Under the pieces are notes generated by a model that worked only from the letters and a program-made list of their open reading frames with translations, was not told the origin of the DNA and did no database searches. A program made the translations under genes and the position numbers. This document shows, one piece after another, positions 23,985 to 33,197 of a stretch of DNA of 36,687 nucleotides; within the stretch, counting starts at the first letter, position 1; each line of letters opens with the position of its first letter. The stretch comes from Aldersonia sp036524855. GTDB lineage: Bacteria; Actinomycetota; Actinomycetes; Mycobacteriales; Mycobacteriaceae. The stretch is from NCBI GenBank assembly GCA_036524855.1, contig DATDBL010000272.1, positions 1 to 36,687 of the forward strand, written 5' to 3'.

Positions 23985-25469
23985 ATGGAGACCTCGATTG
24001 CCCGTGTTCAGCAGGCACTGTCCGATCTCGTCGCGGGCCGCCCGGTCGTCCTGGTCGGCAGCCGCGCGGGAGATCCCGACGGATACCTGGTCCTCGCCGC
24101 GGAGAAGTGCACATCCTCGACGACGGCGTTCCTGGTCCGCCACACCTCGGGCTTCGTGTGCGCGGCGGTCACGCGCGAGGTGTGCGAGCGGGTCGGTTTG
24201 CCGCCGATGGCCGGGACCACGGCGGACCCGGTGGGCGGCTACTACACGGTGTCGGTCGATACCGCCGACGGTGGCGGCACCGGTATCTCCGCGGCCGATC
24301 GTGCCCGAACCCTGAACCGGCTCGCGTCACCGACAGGTAGCGCCGAGCATTTCTCTCGACCCGGTCATGTCGTCCCGCGGCGCGCGCACGACCGTGGAGT
24401 ATTCGCGACCCGCGGCGCTGCCGAAGCGATCACCGATCTCGGGCAGGTCGCCGGAATCAACCACGTCGGCGCTTTCGCCGCCCTCGTCTCCCCGGTCGAC
24501 GCCACCCGCATCGCCACACCCACCGAGTGCCGCACCTTCGCCCGCGACCACGGACTCACCCATGTCGGCATCGACGACGTCGTCGCCTATCGCCGCACCG
24601 TCGAGCGACATGTCGGTCGCGTCTTCACGACCGTATGCGCGAGCGGCCACGGCACCGTGACGGCGTCGGGGTTCCACAGCGATGCCTCCGGTGCGGACTA
24701 TGTCGCCTACCGGATCGGACCGGACCGGGGTGTGTCGCCGCTCGTCCATGTCCGTCGCGAGACGAACTTCGCGCCACACCTGGGTGTCGCCGATCCCGAT
24801 CTGGACGCGCACTTCGCCCGGATCGCGGCACACGGTGGCGGGGTCGTTCTGATCAAGCGCCGCGCCAACGATCTCGACACAGTCCCCCACAGCGGTGCAG
24901 ACAGTCTCGTTGCACGAGACGATCGCGCCGGCGACGTCGCCGAGATCCTGAACGACATGGCGATCGAGGCGCCGGTTCTGCTCGACCCGCCCGCCGACCT
25001 GCCCTCATCGCTGGCCACACTCGGCATCAGCGCGTCGGTGACGCCGGACCACGACGCCACCCGATCCGCTTACGTGACGAGACGAGACGAACGGTGCATC
25101 CGCGGCGTCGTCGCCCACGGCGACCAGCGCGGGCGAGAACTCGGATTCGCCACCGCGAACATCGAACTCGACACCCGCACGCACCACCTGTTCCCCGCCG
25201 ACGGAGTGTGGGCCGGACGCTGCGTCCTGCCGGATTCTCGATCGATACCTGCCGCCGTGTCGATCGGACGCCGCTCCACCTTCTACGGTCACGCGGGCGC
25301 GCGGCTGCTCGAAGCCCACCTGCTCGACTTCGACGAGGACCTCTACGGCGCCGACATCACGGTCCACCTCGACCACTGGATCCGCGGACAGAAAGCCTTC
25401 ACGTCCAAGGAAGACCTCATCGCCGCACTCGAAGACGACGTGCGCCGCACCCGCGAACTCATCCGCTGA
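23985..25469 (+). CDS. RibB-like / RibA-like / riboflavin kinase fusion protein
   Basis: 494 residues in three parts. (1) About 1-205 follows DHBP synthase (RibB) throughout (GGGTGISAADRARTL, RPGHVVP), but the metal-binding DRENEGD loop is replaced by SRAGDPDG and the catalytic GHTEA by RGAAEA. (2) About 206-370 follows GTP cyclohydrolase II in outline (SPLVHVRRETNF, then DAHFARIAAHGGGVVLI) but lacks the three zinc cysteines. (3) About 380-494 is a riboflavin kinase domain: GDQRGRELGFATANIELD, DGVWAGRC, SIGRRSTF, EAHLLDFDEDLYG. So the kinase may work (riboflavin + ATP to FMN), while the RibBA part looks catalytically dead and may bind flavin precursors or regulate. The FAD-synthetase half of a normal RibF is absent. 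A true RibBA is encoded at 35240. Leaderless start; 39 bp before the transporter. Confidence 0.82.
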   Translation: METSIARVQQALSDLVAGRPVVLVGSRAGDPDGYLVLAAEKCTSSTTAFLVRHTSGFVCAAVTREVCERVGLPPMAGTTADPVGGYYTVSVDTADGGGTGISAADRARTLNRLASPTGSAEHFSRPGHVVPRRAHDRGVFATRGAAEAITDLGQVAGINHVGAFAALVSPVDATRIATPTECRTFARDHGLTHVGIDDVVAYRRTVERHVGRVFTTVCASGHGTVTASGFHSDASGADYVAYRIGPDRGVSPLVHVRRETNFAPHLGVADPDLDAHFARIAAHGGGVVLIKRRANDLDTVPHSGADSLVARDDRAGDVAEILNDMAIEAPVLLDPPADLPSSLATLGISASVTPDHDATRSAYVTRRDERCIRGVVAHGDQRGRELGFATANIELDTRTHHLFPADGVWAGRCVLPDSRSIPAAVSIGRRSTFYGHAGARLLEAHLLDFDEDLYGADITVHLDHWIRGQKAFTSKEDLIAALEDDVRRTRELIR

Positions 25470-25508
25470 CCCGCTCCAACGCAGCCCACCACGCCGAACG
25501 GAACTCGC

Positions 25509-26843
25509 ATGACCGAATCCTCGACACGCACGTCGACAGTCACCGTGCTCGACGTCCGCGCCTCCCGCACCGCGCTCATTGCCGGCTCACTCGGAAACCT
25601 CGTCGAATGGTACGAATTCGCGATCTACGCCTACATGGCGCCCATCATCGCACCACTGTTCTTTCCCTCCGAGAACCCCACCACTGCACTGCTGTCCACG
25701 TTCCTGGTCTTCGCACTCGCGTTCGCCCTGCGCCCCATCGGGGCAATCGTTTTCGGGCGACTCGCCGACCGCCTCGGCCGACGACCCGTCCTCGTGGTGA
25801 TCATCGGGCTCATGGCCATCGCGACGACAGCGATCGGCCTGCTGCCCACCCACGCCCAGATCGGTGTCATCGCACCGCTGCTGCTCACGCTCTGCCGCGT
25901 CGGGCAAGGCCTGTCCGCCGGAGGTGAAGTCGGCGGAGCGGTGTCGCTGATGGTGGAATCTGCTCCCCCCGCCAAACGAGGCCTCTACGGCTCCTGGTCC
26001 TTCGTGGGCACCACCCTGGGCTTCGTCCTCGGCGGCGGAGTCGCCACCGTACTCGCCAGCGCCCTCAGCGACGACGCGCTCAACTCCTGGGGCTGGCGAA
26101 TCGGATTCCTTCTCGCAGCACCGATGGGCCTGGTGGTTCTCTACCTGCGGCTACGCGTCGACGAAACACCACACTTCAAGCAGCTGAGCGAAACCCAGAA
26201 GTCGACAGACGATCCCGCCGCCCTACCCGATCCGTCCACCTCCCGCACCCGCCCATTGCGATACCTGCTCGTCACGATCGGCGCCCTCGTCGTCTACAAC
26301 GCCGTCGGCAACACGTTCATGGTCGGAATGCCGGCATTCCTGTCGAAGAGTTTCGAGATGTCGCTGCAGCAGGCGTACCTGCTCGCACTGCTCACCGGAC
26401 TCGCCGCCGCGGCGTCCATGCCGGCGTTCGGCGCGTTGTCCGACCGGACGGGACGACGCCCGGTCCTGCTGGCCGGATCCATCGCGGTCGCGCTGCTGTC
26501 CTACCCGCTCTACGCGATGCTCGGCCTCGGTTTCACCAGCGGAACGATCGCACTCGTCGTCGCAGGGATCTTGATCGGCGCCGTCGGCGGCCCGATGCCC
26601 GCGTTCCTGTCCGAACGCTTCCGCACACGCAACCGCGCCACCGGCGTTTCGCTCGCCTACGCCATACCGGTCGCGGTCTTCGGAGGCACCGCCCCCTACA
26701 TCATCACCTGGCTCGCCGCCACAACCGGAAACGCCCTCTCCGCGGCGTACTACACCCTCGGATGCGCCGTGATCAGCACGATCGCAATCCTCAACATCGA
26801 AAGCTCCCAGCGCAATCACCACCTCGAAGAACTCGACGACTGA
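25509..26843 (+). CDS. MFS transporter, metabolite:H+ symporter (MHS) type
   Basis: 444 residues with about 12 transmembrane helices. Signature loops: SLGNLVEWYEFAIYAYMAP near the start (MHS hallmark), the MFS motif GRLADRLGRRPVL between helices 2 and 3, GQGLSAGGEVGGAVSLMVES, and the second-half copy GALSDRTGRRPVL. The family imports organic acids (shikimate, alpha-ketoglutarate, aromatic or alicyclic acids) with protons. It follows the RibB/kinase fusion at 39 bp, so it is under the same promoter, and probably imports the pathway substrate. Confidence 0.88.
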   Translation: MTESSTRTSTVTVLDVRASRTALIAGSLGNLVEWYEFAIYAYMAPIIAPLFFPSENPTTALLSTFLVFALAFALRPIGAIVFGRLADRLGRRPVLVVIIGLMAIATTAIGLLPTHAQIGVIAPLLLTLCRVGQGLSAGGEVGGAVSLMVESAPPAKRGLYGSWSFVGTTLGFVLGGGVATVLASALSDDALNSWGWRIGFLLAAPMGLVVLYLRLRVDETPHFKQLSETQKSTDDPAALPDPSTSRTRPLRYLLVTIGALVVYNAVGNTFMVGMPAFLSKSFEMSLQQAYLLALLTGLAAAASMPAFGALSDRTGRRPVLLAGSIAVALLSYPLYAMLGLGFTSGTIALVVAGILIGAVGGPMPAFLSERFRTRNRATGVSLAYAIPVAVFGGTAPYIITWLAATTGNALSAAYYTLGCAVISTIAILNIESSQRNHHLEELDD

Positions 26844-27318
26844 CAATCCGCACTCCGCCCCCCAGGCCCCGTTGTCGAACGCTCGCACCCAGTTCTCGTG
26901 CCGGGGCCGTAGCCAGCCCTGACTACCCCGCATCGAGACCCCCAGCATCCGAGGTGCCGGACCGCGACCCGACGTGAGTCGAGTCGGCACCGCACCCGCA
27001 CCGCACCGATGCCCGGGTCGCCGGCGATCCACGGCTGCGGCCCGCACCCGACCTGGTCTGTGCCTCGACCCCCCGCGCTTCGGAAACGAACTTCAGCGCA
27101 TTGCGTAATCGAGCCATCTCGTCGGGACCGAGGCGGGCCGGCGAGCCGCGGTGCACGGCGCAGTGCTCGCTGATGTGCACACAATCACCGCCTGCTCGGC
27201 CCCGGCAAGCACGCGGACACACCGCCCATCGTCGCGCAGAATCGCGGACAGGTCGGCGTCGCCTGTTGTTCGACGGGCCCGAGTGCATGCACCGCGGAAC
27301 TGCGCGAGCTAAGCCTTA
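26844..27318. other. Gene-free stretch
   Basis: About 475 bp between the transporter and the next promoter. Minus-strand frames at about 27040-27250 (HISEHCAVHRGSPARLGPDE, MARLRNALKFVSEA) look faintly protein-like, but they have no start context and I recognise no family. No terminator hairpin was seen. Confidence 0.4.
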
Positions 27319-27365
27319 CAACGTTTACGTTGATGTTGACAACCGCGATGTTGCCGTGCGATTCT
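27319..27365 (+). promoter_or_regulatory. Regulon dyad 7 and SDR promoter
   Basis: CAAC-GTTTAC-GTTG (27319-27332), TTGACA (27336-27341), an 18-bp spacer, GATTCT (27360-27365). It is a near copy of the promoter at 23933, but the position of the leaderless ATG now reads ATC. The SDR start lies 120 bp further on with its own ribosome-binding site. Confidence 0.6.
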
Positions 27366-27492
27366 CGACACATCGGCGGAGCCTGAGCCTGCCGAACCGT
27401 TCGCTCCCCCGAACTTCGGTATATCGGAAGTGGAACACAGTGGACCACTGTTCGTTACGGAGAATCGGATCACAACTCGTGAGGAATCAACT

Positions 27493-28239
27493 GTGAACAG
27501 ACTGACCGGAAAGGTTGCACTCGTGACCGGCGCGGCCCGCGGAATGGGCGCCTCTCATGCGCGCATGTTCATCGAGGAAGGCGCCCGGGTGATCTTGACC
27601 GACTTGTCGGATGACGCGGGCAAGGCGCTGGCCGGCGATCTGGGCCCGAACGCGTTGTTCGTTCATCACGACGTCACCGACATCGAGTCGTGGTCCGAGG
27701 TCGTCGATCTAGGCATTCGCGCATTCGGTGAGATCACCGTGCTGGTCAACAACGCGGGTGTTCTGGGGCCGGTCGTACGAACGGAGGAGCTGTCCGACGT
27801 GGACTACCGGCAGGTGTGCGCCATCAACCAAGACGGCGTGTTCTACGGGATGAAGTCGGTGCTTCCGTCCATGGAACGGGCGGGGATCGGCTCGATCGTC
27901 AACATCTCGTCCATCGCCGGGATCGCCGCGAACTACGGATTCCCCAGCCTCGCCTACGTGGCCAGCAAATTCGCGGTCCGCGGCATGACCAAGGCGACAG
28001 CGATCGAGTACGGCCCCCAGAACATCCGCGTCAACTCGGTGCACCCCGGATTCATCCAGACGCCGATGATGGTGGAGGCCACCGACGAATCGGGAGGTGA
28101 CGCGCTCGGTCTGATCCCGTTGGGGAGGATCGCCGACCCGCGTGAGGTCTCCAACCTCGTGCTGTTCCTCGCCTCGGACGAGGCGTCCTACATCACCGGC
28201 GCCGAGCACCTCGTCGACGCCGGAATGCTTGCTCAGTAG
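27493..28239 (+). CDS. Short-chain dehydrogenase/reductase (hydroxysteroid-dehydrogenase-like)
   Basis: 248 residues from GTG 27493 (GAGGA eight bases upstream); the frame is open to 27430, but that extension lacks family sequence. Classical SDR: cofactor motif TGAARGMG (about 12-19), NNAG (about 88-91), catalytic Ser in NISSIAG, YVASK with the Tyr and Lys, and a PGFIQTPM loop. An acidic residue (LTDLSDD) after the second strand favours NAD(H). It resembles 3-alpha/20-beta-hydroxysteroid dehydrogenases. In this island it plausibly oxidises a secondary alcohol to the ketone used by the BVMO (inference). Confidence 0.88.
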   Translation: MNRLTGKVALVTGAARGMGASHARMFIEEGARVILTDLSDDAGKALAGDLGPNALFVHHDVTDIESWSEVVDLGIRAFGEITVLVNNAGVLGPVVRTEELSDVDYRQVCAINQDGVFYGMKSVLPSMERAGIGSIVNISSIAGIAANYGFPSLAYVASKFAVRGMTKATAIEYGPQNIRVNSVHPGFIQTPMMVEATDESGGDALGLIPLGRIADPREVSNLVLFLASDEASYITGAEHLVDAGMLAQ

Positions 28240-28428
28240 TCTCCCGCTCGCAGAGGTGACAACCCCCTTTCGGCAACGAGATCGGCTCCCGCTCGCACAC
28301 GACACATGCCGGGGCGGGTGCAGCCAGGGGCCCGTCGAGCAGCCAGCGCCGCCCTGCAACCAAGAGATCGTGGCGGATCGGGAGTCTGCGAGGCCGGCGT
28401 CCACGGCCCGACTCGACGCTTCGAGCGC

Positions 28429-31131
28429 TCACCCGGTTCGGTGCTCGTCGCCGGCAAGGGCTGTTGCGACCTGATGACGGCGGGTCGTGCCGAGCTTGCG
28501 CAGGACGTTCACGACGTGCCCCTCGACCGTTCGAGGAGACAGCACCATGCGCGCCGCGATCTGCTTGTTCGACATTCCGGCTGCGATGAGTCCGGCGACT
28601 TCGAGTTCACGCGGCGAGAGCAGCGCGGCGGCTGCCGGTTCGCGAGATCGGCGCTCGACGGGGAACTCGTCCTCGTCGAGCGCGAACCGGATCAGCTCGG
28701 GCACCGACATCGCCGCACCACGGCGCCGAAGTTCCGCGAAACGCTCGTCGCCGAGGCCCCGGCGGGCCGTCGCCTCGAACTGGGCACGCCGCTCCACCCA
28801 GTGTCGGGATCCGTACAGTTGCATGCCGAACGAGTCCCACATCTGCGAGGCACCTCCGAGCAGAACTGCCGAACGCTCCTTCGATCCCGCGACCGCCTCC
28901 GCCCAGCTGAGCAGATCGGTCACCAGCGATGTCCCCACCACATCGTCGAACTCTCGTTTGAGCGCGAGGCTCTCGATCGCGCGGTGCAGCGCCTCGTCGT
29001 ACTGCTCGTTCGCCAGGGCGGTGAGACCGAGGCCGTACACGGCATACGACAGCATCCATCGCTCGCCGGCGCGTTCGGAGTGCACGCGTACGAACTCGAA
29101 GTGCTCGTGTGCACGCGTGGTGTCCAGAGTCGAGCAGTAGAACATTCCCATCTCGATGTGCAGGGCCCACAGCAGATCCGTTTGTTGGGGCAATTTCTCG
29201 TACCGGCCGAGCGCGTCCATGAACAGTGGTTCGGCCGACGCGAAGTCACCCGCCAAATACTGCTTCAATCCTTTCGTCTGAGTCGCGAAGGCAATGGTCG
29301 CCTCGTCACCGCGGAGCGAGGACAGCCGAATCGCTTCGTCGAGAACCTCTGTCGCCGCCGATCGATCACCCTGCATCGTCTGAACAAGTCCCAGGGTGGC
29401 CAGCAACCGGCCGCGGCGTGCGGTGGGGGCAGTGTCTATCTCGGCGAGCCGCACGAGCCACATCCGATGCTCACGCACCGAGAACCCCGAGGACCACAGA
29501 AACCACGCGGTCGAGACAAGTTCGGTTGCCGTGGAAAGCATCTCGTCACTCGGTGTCGACAGCGCCGTCTGCAATGCCTTGCGTAGATTGGCCCGGTTGC
29601 TTCGCAGCAACTCGCCGGAGCGCTGCTGCCCGGAACTGCCCCAGGATTCGACGGACGAGCGGACGAGCGTCGAGCACGACTCGAGATGGCGCAGTTGCAG
29701 GGCGACAGCGTCGGTAGGAGTGAGTTTGGCCGCGCCGTACTCACGGATGGTCTCGAGCATGCGGAACGTGACCCGATCACCTCTTTGCTCGCGCTGCAGC
29801 AGCGACTTCGCGACGAGCGCGAAGATGCCGTCGAGAATGGACGCAAGCGGCAGTTCGTCGTCGCGGCACACCTGTTCGGCCATCGGTAGGTCGAACTCGT
29901 CGGCGAACACGGACAGTCGCGCCCACAGTGTTTGTTGCGCCGGCGTGCACAGTTCGTAACTCCAGTCGACGGTCGCTTGCAGGCTACGGTGACGTTCCGG
30001 GCCCGAGCGATTCCCGATCGTCAGAAGCTCGAGTCGCCGATCGAGTCGATGCTCGAGATCCTGAAGCGAGAGCACGCTCAACCGGGCGCAGGCGAGTTCG
30101 ATCGCCAGAGGAATGCCGTCGAGCTGGGTACAGATTCGACGAACAGCGTCTCGATTGCCATCGGTGAGGGAGAACCCCGAAAGTACTGCCGCCGCCCGAC
30201 TCTCGAACAGTTCGAGGGCGGCGCCAAGAGATCCACGATCGTCGGTCCGCTCCGTCGCGAGCGGCGCGAGCGTGAAGACGTGCTCGGCCGGCACCGCGAG
30301 CCTTTCACGGCTCGTCGCGATGATGCTGACCTGCGTTGTGTGGCGTAGCAGATGCGCGACCAAGGCCGCACACGAGTCGAGGATGTGCTCACAGTTGTCC
30401 AGGACGATCAACATCTGCTTGTTCCGGATGTTGTGGACCAGAACATCCTCGATCGCCCGACCGGGTCGATCCGGCTCGACGATACCGAGACCGTCGAGCA
30501 CCGCTTGAGGAAGAAGCCCCGCGGTGTTCAGCGGCGCCAGCTCGATGAACCGGACGCCATCGGCGAACGCCCGACGAAAGTCGGTCGCGGCCTGCGCGGC
30601 GAGTCGGGTCTTACCGATGCCGCCGGGGCCGGTGATCGTGATCAGCCGCGTGGTCCCGAGGATCCTTCGCAGGGCGAACAACTCGTCGTCTCGGCCCACG
30701 AATCCGGTGGAGAAGGTCGGGATCCGGCTGCCGTACAGCGGAAAGGGATCGACTTCGGCCGGCCGCGTGGTCATCTCCGAGCGAATCCGATACACCAGCT
30801 TGGCAAGGGTGTTCCGGGATCTGTCCCAGCCGGTGGTGCGGTGGATGTCGGCGATGGTGATTCCCGGGTCCTCGACGAGCAGCGCGCGGATCGCTGGTTC
30901 GAACCCGTCGGCCACAGATCCTTTCCGGGGACGGTGATCGCCGGGAGGCTCATCGTGCGCAAGGGCTCGGCGGACAGTGTTTCGGGACATGCCGAGTCGC
31001 TCGGCGATTCCCTTGATCGTCGTCCCCTCGGCGTGGAGTTCGCGTATCTCGCGCCATTCGTCAGCGTTCACGATGCCCTTCCCGGGGCCGTCCACGGCTC
31101 GGTCCGCGATGCTCGACACCCACGGTGCCAT
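28429..31131 (-). CDS. Large ATPase/LuxR-type regulator with extra N-terminal HTH
   Basis: Up to 900 residues; ATG 31131, or a GTG about 20 codons later (VNADEWRE) with GGAAGG upstream, which may be the true start. Order: an N-terminal IS21/IstA-like helix-turn-helix (about 21-64, EIRELHAEGTTIKGIAERLG, MSRNTVRRAL), a STAND/AAA ATPase (Walker A GPGGIGKTRLA, Walker B MLIVLDNCEH), a long TPR-like helical region (about 450-800), and a C-terminal LuxR HTH (LLSPRELEVAGLIAAGMSNK, QIAARMVLSPRTVEGHV). Such regulators bind an inducer, oligomerise with ATP and activate transcription. It is divergent from the acyl-CoA synthetase/monooxygenase genes, the likely targets. Confidence 0.87.
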   Translation of the reverse strand: MAPWVSSIADRAVDGPGKGIVNADEWREIRELHAEGTTIKGIAERLGMSRNTVRRALAHDEPPGDHRPRKGSVADGFEPAIRALLVEDPGITIADIHRTTGWDRSRNTLAKLVYRIRSEMTTRPAEVDPFPLYGSRIPTFSTGFVGRDDELFALRRILGTTRLITITGPGGIGKTRLAAQAATDFRRAFADGVRFIELAPLNTAGLLPQAVLDGLGIVEPDRPGRAIEDVLVHNIRNKQMLIVLDNCEHILDSCAALVAHLLRHTTQVSIIATSRERLAVPAEHVFTLAPLATERTDDRGSLGAALELFESRAAAVLSGFSLTDGNRDAVRRICTQLDGIPLAIELACARLSVLSLQDLEHRLDRRLELLTIGNRSGPERHRSLQATVDWSYELCTPAQQTLWARLSVFADEFDLPMAEQVCRDDELPLASILDGIFALVAKSLLQREQRGDRVTFRMLETIREYGAAKLTPTDAVALQLRHLESCSTLVRSSVESWGSSGQQRSGELLRSNRANLRKALQTALSTPSDEMLSTATELVSTAWFLWSSGFSVREHRMWLVRLAEIDTAPTARRGRLLATLGLVQTMQGDRSAATEVLDEAIRLSSLRGDEATIAFATQTKGLKQYLAGDFASAEPLFMDALGRYEKLPQQTDLLWALHIEMGMFYCSTLDTTRAHEHFEFVRVHSERAGERWMLSYAVYGLGLTALANEQYDEALHRAIESLALKREFDDVVGTSLVTDLLSWAEAVAGSKERSAVLLGGASQMWDSFGMQLYGSRHWVERRAQFEATARRGLGDERFAELRRRGAAMSVPELIRFALDEDEFPVERRSREPAAAALLSPRELEVAGLIAAGMSNKQIAARMVLSPRTVEGHVVNVLRKLGTTRRHQVATALAGDEHRTG

Positions 31132-31464
31132 CGTGACAGCGAGACACTACGGGGTCAAGATCTGACACCGCGTGACACGGCGTCACCGACCAACCCCGAA
31201 GGCCCATCGAAACCGTGCCTTGAACTGTGCAAACGTCGATCGGCTGTGCGTGCCCGGGAATGCGTAGTGGATCGCGTAGTGAACCGGTTCCCTGCCCGCC
31301 GATCGACCGGCAGAGTGATGGACACCACATCGACGCGGAGCCGGCCTACCGGCTCCGAGCGACCCTCCACCGGCATACGGCCCAACGCCGGGCACACGGC
31401 CAACCCGGCGGGTCGGACTTCCGATGGAACTGCCCTGGGTGTTCACAATCGAGTGAGGAACGAC
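31132..31464. promoter_or_regulatory. Divergent luxR / acyl-CoA synthetase regulatory region
   Basis: 333 bp with no gene. A perfect dyad, GTGAC-ACGGC-GTCAC (31172-31186), lies about 40 bp from the luxR start and is a candidate binding site. No CAAC-N6-GTTG dyad was found here, so this set seems to be outside the TetR regulon. Confidence 0.4.
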
Positions 31465-33129
31465 ATGGTTGACGACGGTGACTGGTGCGAGGTGTTGCCG
31501 GTTGCAGATCTCTTGGTCCGCGGGGCACACCGCCACCCCGATCGGGATCTCATTGTCTTCCCGGACAGTCGATTCACCTATGCAGAGGTCCTCGAACGAG
31601 GCTTACGCATCGCCCGCGGCCTCCTCGCCCTCGGGATCCGACGAGGCGACCACGTCGGTGTACTCGCCCCGAACGGAATCGAGTTCATCGAGGGCTTCTT
31701 CGGTGCGGCCCTGACAGGCTGTGTGGTCGTTCCGCTCAACGCTCGGCACAAGGCCAGCGAACTCGGATACATCGTCCGCAATGCCGACCTGACAGCGCTG
31801 TTGACCGTCTCGGACGACGGTGCCTACGTCGACTTCGTCGACGTCATGCACGAAGCACTTCCCTCCCTGGCTGCCGCCACCACCAACCTCGCCAGGGTGG
31901 ACATACCCGAAGCCCCCCGGCTGCGCGCGGCGGTACTCCTGCAGGGTGAGGACAAACGAGGTTTCACCAGTCGCTCGGCGCTCGATCGGATCTCCGAGAC
32001 CGTCGATCCCACCGCTGTCGACCGTCTACGGCGCCGTGTCCGGGTCCGCGAGACCGCTGCGATCTTGTACACCTCCGGGACGACCGCAAACCCCAAGGGC
32101 TGTGTTCTGACCCATGAAGCACTGACGCGGGGCCCGGTGGAGCGCGCCGCCAGACGGCTCGTCACGCACGGACGACACATCAGCTGGGCGGGGGGTCCGC
32201 TTTTCCACATCGCCGCGCTCGCGCCGCTGGTGGGCGCACTGGGCGCGGGAGGAACCTATGTCACGGACGTGCACTTCGAACCCGGTCGCGCGCTCGAGCT
32301 GATGAGGCGGGAGCGTCCCACCACCGCGTGGCCGTGGTTCCCCGCGATCATGCAATCGTTGCTGGATCATCCCTCGTTCGACCCATCTACACTCGACTCC
32401 CTCCGGTATCTGTTCTTGATCGGACCCCGCACCCTGATCGAGCAGGTCCAACACACCTTCCCGGCCGCCGAACTCGTCGCTGCGTGCGGAATGACCGAAA
32501 CCGCCGGCATCTATGCCCTCAGCGAACCGTCCGACACCATCGCCGACAGATCGGGAACCCAAGGCAAAGCCGCCCCCGGAATCGAGCTGCGCATCATCGA
32601 CCCCGACAGCGGCGCCGAACAACCCCGCGGCGTTCCGGGAGAGATGCTCGTCCGCGGATACTGTGTCACCGAGGGCTACCACAAGGATCCGATCAAGACC
32701 GCAGACACCATCGACGCCGACAGCTGGTTCCACACCGGAGATCTGTACAGCCTCACCGAATCGGACTGCCTCGTCTTTCACGGCCGCCTCAAGGACATGC
32801 TCAAGGTCGGCGGCGAGAACGTCGCCGCCATCGAAGTCGAAGCCTTCCTGTGCGAGCATCCTGCCGTCAAGACCGCTGCCGTCATCGCCCGACCCGACGA
32901 GCGCCTCGACGAGGTCCCGGTCGCCTTCATCGAGATTCGCGCCGGACACAGCATCGAACCCGACGAACTGATCGAGTACTGCCAAGGCAAGATCGCGCGC
33001 TACAAGATCCCCCGCGCGGTACACCTCGTTCAACCCGACGACTGGCCCATGTCAACGACCAAAATCAACAAACGCGAACTCGGTGTACGCCTCGCGGCGA
33101 TCGAATCCGCTCTCGGCGCCCTCCGATAA
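31465..33129 (+). CDS. Acyl-CoA synthetase (AMP-forming)
   Basis: 554 residues from ATG 31465 (GAGGA before it; in-frame GTG 31453 possible). ANL-superfamily motifs: P-loop ILYTSGTTANPKGCVLTH (about 200-217), GMTETAGIYAL (about 342-352), the adenylate-binding HTGDLYSLTESDCL region and the hinge GRLKDMLKVGGENVAAIEVE. The catalytic lysine is expected in MSTTKINKREL near the C-terminus. It forms a CoA thioester from a carboxylic acid with ATP. It is the first gene of the set divergent from luxR and presumably feeds the crotonases and carboxylase. Confidence 0.9.
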   Translation: MVDDGDWCEVLPVADLLVRGAHRHPDRDLIVFPDSRFTYAEVLERGLRIARGLLALGIRRGDHVGVLAPNGIEFIEGFFGAALTGCVVVPLNARHKASELGYIVRNADLTALLTVSDDGAYVDFVDVMHEALPSLAAATTNLARVDIPEAPRLRAAVLLQGEDKRGFTSRSALDRISETVDPTAVDRLRRRVRVRETAAILYTSGTTANPKGCVLTHEALTRGPVERAARRLVTHGRHISWAGGPLFHIAALAPLVGALGAGGTYVTDVHFEPGRALELMRRERPTTAWPWFPAIMQSLLDHPSFDPSTLDSLRYLFLIGPRTLIEQVQHTFPAAELVAACGMTETAGIYALSEPSDTIADRSGTQGKAAPGIELRIIDPDSGAEQPRGVPGEMLVRGYCVTEGYHKDPIKTADTIDADSWFHTGDLYSLTESDCLVFHGRLKDMLKVGGENVAAIEVEAFLCEHPAVKTAAVIARPDERLDEVPVAFIEIRAGHSIEPDELIEYCQGKIARYKIPRAVHLVQPDDWPMSTTKINKRELGVRLAAIESALGALR

Positions 33130-33197
33130 ACGCACTCCAATTCCGATCGCCACACACACTGGCGCTGGTTCCGAATCCGAAGACTGGAGAAAACCAA

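Noticed and set aside
27040..27288. Minus-strand protein-like frame
   Set aside because: Some plausible helix sequence but no start context, family match or consistent codon bias.
30352..31464. N-terminal extension of the acyl-CoA synthetase frame
   Set aside because: Overlaps the LuxR-type gene antisense; ANL homology begins after the ATG at 31465, which has a ribosome-binding site.
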